Positions 9,268 through 11,906 of a stretch of DNA of 11,906 nt are shown here, in pieces. Where the stretch lies: positions 1 through 11,906 of the forward strand of contig CAYUKK010000158.1 of assembly GCA_964445305.1 (NCBI GenBank), given 5' to 3'. Position 1 is the stretch's first letter. Every line of letters begins with the position of its first letter. The stretch is from CAYUKK01 sp964445305. GTDB lineage: Bacteria > Acidobacteriota > Aminicenantia > Aminicenantales > UBA8522. Under the pieces are notes generated by a model. It saw only the letters and a program-made list of their open reading frames with translations. It did not search any database and was not told the DNA's origin. The position numbers and the translations under genes are program-made.

Positions 9268-10401
9268 TCATGCGGCTAGGGCCCGTCGGAGGATGTCGAG
9301 ATAATCCTCAGCCGAAGCACGGCGAGGGTTCGACGGATTGGAGTTGTTCTCCCAAGACTTGCGGGAAAGGAGGGGAAGTGCCTCAGCCTCAACGCCCAGA
9401 CAGCTGAGAGGCGGGATGTTTAGGGCTCGAGAAAGGCCGCGGATTCTTTCGATGAGTTCTCCCGCCCTTTCTTCTTCTGATTCAGCCTCGATGCCAATAA
9501 GCCGGGCGATTTCCGCATACCTGGGCCGCGAAACTTCGAGGTTGAATTCCATGACCCAGGGAAGAAAAACAGCGTTGGCCAGGCCGTGGGGAGTGTCGTA
9601 GAGCGAACCCAAAGCTTCAGCCAAGCAGTGGACGGCACCGACATCGCTATTCCCAAAGGCAAGCCCAGCCAGGAGGCTGCCGAGCATCATCCCTTCCCTT
9701 GCTTCGCCATCGCTCCGGATATCAGCATGAGCACGGGGAAGGTACCGAAAAAGAAGACGCAAGGCTTCGCGGGCAAACAAATCCGTCAGACAAGTAGCCA
9801 ACTTGGAGGTGTAAGCCTCCACCGCATGGGTAATTGCGTCCATGCCCGTCGAGGCCACCAAGTGGACCGGAAGCGTCACCAGCAAATCTGGGTCGACGAG
9901 GGCCACCGCCGGGAACATCTCAGGTCCTTTGATGCTCATTTTGAACTTCCGGCCAGTGTGGGTAATGACAGAAACCCACGTGACTTCGCTCCCCGTGCCG
10001 CAAGTCGTTGGTATGGCCAGGACGGGTAGAGGTGCTGCCTGATATTTTTCCCGCCCTTCGTATTCTTCAATCGACCCCGCGTTCTTCGCCAGGAGGGCGA
10101 TTGCCTTGGCCGCATCGATGACACTCCCGCCGCCCAAACCGATAATGAGGTCGGGCTGGAGACCGCGGGCCATCTCGCCGCCCCGGTCGATCGTCGTGTG
10201 CTTGGGGTTGGGCTCGACCTCATCGAAGACCGGCACCCCGGCCAGAAGCGTCCTCGCTTTTTCCAAGATGCCCGCCTCCTCGATGCCACGATCCGTCACC
10301 AGAAGCGGACGGCTGGACCGAAGCCGGGCCTCAACAACCACCCTGAGCTGATTGATGGTGCCCGGCCCGAAAAGAATCTGGGTTGGCATATAGTATCTCA
10401 T
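9268..10401 (-). CDS. Iron-containing (group III) alcohol dehydrogenase
   Basis: This 377-residue protein of the Fe-ADH family (PF00465) is an NAD(P)-dependent oxidoreductase expected to interconvert an alcohol and an aldehyde or ketone in the cytoplasm. The Rossmann-like N-domain has the GGGSVIDAAKA motif (90-100) and the substrate-side PTTCGTGSEVT segment (131-141). The C-domain supplies the four metal ligands expected for the family: D188 and H192 in GMDAITHAVEAY, H258, and H272 in DTPHGLANA. Length is typical, so it is intact. The substrate (ethanol, lactaldehyde, butanol, propanediol or other) cannot be deduced. The ATG at 10401 directly follows the TAG stop of the upstream peptidase gene, and AGGA lies inside the end of that gene, suggesting translational coupling. 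A later ATG at 10389 (MPTQ) is less likely. Confidence 0.92.
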   Translation of the reverse strand: MRYYMPTQILFGPGTINQLRVVVEARLRSSRPLLVTDRGIEEAGILEKARTLLAGVPVFDEVEPNPKHTTIDRGGEMARGLQPDLIIGLGGGSVIDAAKAIALLAKNAGSIEEYEGREKYQAAPLPVLAIPTTCGTGSEVTWVSVITHTGRKFKMSIKGPEMFPAVALVDPDLLVTLPVHLVASTGMDAITHAVEAYTSKLATCLTDLFAREALRLLFRYLPRAHADIRSDGEAREGMMLGSLLAGLAFGNSDVGAVHCLAEALGSLYDTPHGLANAVFLPWVMEFNLEVSRPRYAEIARLIGIEAESEEERAGELIERIRGLSRALNIPPLSCLGVEAEALPLLSRKSWENNSNPSNPRRASAEDYLDILRRALAA

Positions 10402-11906
10402 CTATTTCCTAAAGTCCAAGACCTGTTCATCGCTCATGTCTAGAACGGCGACAAAAAGAAGCTGCGCCAGGTCCTCGAGGATCTCGGGCGTTATGGTTTC
10501 GAGGCGATCTTTGGTGTTGTGGTAGAAAGAGGGAGCTCCGGAGACGCTGAAAGAAAGGCTGGGAACGTTCTTCCAGAGAAAACGGGCTGCGTCGAGCCTG
10601 GGTCGGGCGATGTTGGCAAAAAACGAGGGAAAAAGGGGGCGGTGAATGTAACGGGCATTCGCTCTCTCGATAAAGGCAGAAAGGGCCGGGAAATTTTTCC
10701 CAGCCAGGATGTTAATCCTATCGCCACACCCGACGCCGTCGAGATTGAGGAAGGCAACGGTTTTTTCTAGAGGAAAGGTTGGATGATTGAGGTAGTACTC
10801 GGACCCAGCAACACCCTGTTCCTCTGCCCCAAAAAAGAGAAAAACGACTGAGCGGAGCGGCCTAACTGGACATTTCGCCATCGCCTCGGCCACTCCGAGA
10901 AGCACGGCCACGGCGGAGGCGTTATCGTTCGCGCCGGGCATGAGCTCATAGCAATACCCCAGATGGTCGAGATGGCCGCCAAGAATGATGATTTCTTCCT
11001 TCAGCCGGGCATCAGCTCCTTCGAGTCGGGCGACCACGTTGAGGCCAATCCCTTCAGAGTGGTGCTCCGTGACATTCTTTATGGTGAACAGTTTCCCGGT
11101 GGCAAAGGAGCGGGGCTTCAATGTCCTCTGGATTTCGGAAACTACTTCCTCGTGGGAACGTCCGGTTCCGGCAAAAATATCGGCGACGACCGCTTCGCCA
11201 ACATGGCTATAGACAAAGCCTTCGCAGTAGGAATTGTTAGGGTTGCCGATTGGACCATAATTATAGAGCATGCCAGCCGCACCATGAGCAACAGCGTTCT
11301 CGAGCTTGTACTGGTGGAAGGAATAGGGTCGCCATTTGAGGAAGAGGTTCGGATCTTTATCTGGTGAAACAGGAACCTCTCTTTCCATGAGAAGGATTTT
11401 TCCTTTGACATCGAGGCCAGCATAGTCATCATAGCCCAGCTCGGGCGCTGTGATGCCATAGCCGACGTAGATGACTTCTGCCGTCACCTCGCCGGAAGCG
11501 CTCGTCCCACCAGGGATGAATTCATCATCGTAGCGATAGTATTTCTTGATCTCGCCGCCATCAATGCGAAGGCGGAGATAGGCTTCGCAACCCGGAAAGA
11601 CGAGCGTATAGGGGTTGGGAAAAGATTGGAAGAAGCTCCCTTTCTCTCCAGCCGGCTGGAGCCCCCATTTCTCAAGAAGCGAAGCCACCCAGGCAGCGCA
11701 GGCGTTGTATCCTTCCGTCCCGGTCAGTCGCCCCCCATATTTCTCCGAAACAAGCTCCTTCACGTAATCCAGAAGATGATGGCTGGAGATGGAGTGGAAG
11801 CTCGAAAGAACCTTGAGCTCATCTTCTGCGGCTTTTCCTGTCGTCTGGGGCGCGGCCAGAGGCGGCAGTAAAGCTATCCAGAGGAAAAAGACGACGAGAA
11901 AAATCG
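10402..11906 (-). CDS. Exported M28-family metallopeptidase with PA-like domain (5' end beyond window)
   Basis: The reading frame is open to the right edge, so 500 residues are visible and the start codon lies outside. The first visible residues form a hydrophobic signal-peptide core (IFLVVFFLWIALLPPLAA, 1-18), with probable cleavage near residues 17-20. The protein is therefore periplasmic, extracellular or membrane-tethered. A GTG at 11763 could be mistaken for the start but would remove the signal. A PA-like region spans about 139-230 (VGYGITAPELGYDDYAGLDVKG). The M28 catalytic domain has all five metal ligands and the base: H311 and D313 in GGHLDHLG, D327 in GANDNASA, E361/E362 in FGAEEQG, D389 in LNLDGVG, and H462 in FYHNTKD. 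It is likely a zinc aminopeptidase cleaving N-terminal residues from peptides. Specificity is not predictable. Confidence 0.92.
   Translation of the reverse strand, partial: IFLVVFFLWIALLPPLAAPQTTGKAAEDELKVLSSFHSISSHHLLDYVKELVSEKYGGRLTGTEGYNACAAWVASLLEKWGLQPAGEKGSFFQSFPNPYTLVFPGCEAYLRLRIDGGEIKKYYRYDDEFIPGGTSASGEVTAEVIYVGYGITAPELGYDDYAGLDVKGKILLMEREVPVSPDKDPNLFLKWRPYSFHQYKLENAVAHGAAGMLYNYGPIGNPNNSYCEGFVYSHVGEAVVADIFAGTGRSHEEVVSEIQRTLKPRSFATGKLFTIKNVTEHHSEGIGLNVVARLEGADARLKEEIIILGGHLDHLGYCYELMPGANDNASAVAVLLGVAEAMAKCPVRPLRSVVFLFFGAEEQGVAGSEYYLNHPTFPLEKTVAFLNLDGVGCGDRINILAGKNFPALSAFIERANARYIHRPLFPSFFANIARPRLDAARFLWKNVPSLSFSVSGAPSFYHNTKDRLETITPEILEDLAQLLFVAVLDMSDEQVLDFRK

Overview
This window looks like a chromosomal housekeeping segment from an uncultured, moderately GC-rich bacterium. 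Genes use clear Shine-Dalgarno sites and sigma70-type promoters (TTGaca / TATAAT-like), and the one tRNA gene does not encode its CCA end. GyrB carries the long TOPRIM insertion of E. coli-type GyrB, and its catalytic and drug-contact residues fall at E. coli numbering. The mix of a DRG-like TGS GTPase, an exported M28 peptidase, a COG1579 coiled-coil zinc-ribbon protein and a gyrBA pair would fit an Acidobacteriota/Aminicenantota-like lineage. That placement is a guess from gene content, not something the sequence proves.

Layout. Positions 1-180 hold no convincing gene but contain strong nested inverted repeats, so this may be an unidentified structured RNA. A consensus promoter (212-240) drives a CAU-anticodon tRNA (248-319), probably tRNA-Ile2. 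The tRNA is followed after 21 nt by a coiled-coil zinc-ribbon protein gene (341-1063). That gene meets a convergent long-chain acyl-CoA synthetase gene (2859-1060, minus), and the two stop codons overlap in TTAG. The acyl-CoA synthetase gene has its own promoter, whose -10 box lies inside a perfect 12-bp palindrome. Upstream on the same strand are gyrA (5421-2944) and gyrB (7844-5457), 35 nt apart and evidently one transcription unit. An AT-rich divergent regulatory region (about 7850-8126) carries a promoter for gyrB on one side and one for a TGS-domain GTPase (8127-9116) on the other. The right end is a second minus-strand unit: an exported M28 metallopeptidase that runs off the window edge, then an iron-type alcohol dehydrogenase whose ATG directly follows the peptidase stop codon.

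Functionally, the window combines DNA topology control (gyrase), lipid activation, translation-related functions (a rare-codon Ile tRNA and a ribosome-type GTPase) and a peptidase/oxidoreductase pair. I see no mobile element, CRISPR array, toxin-antitoxin pair or defence cassette. The points most worth checking are the 5' structured-RNA candidate, the near-leaderless tRNA-mRNA transcription unit, a glutamine at the quinolone-determining position of GyrA together with two GyrA-box motifs, and the palindromic promoter of the acyl-CoA synthetase gene.
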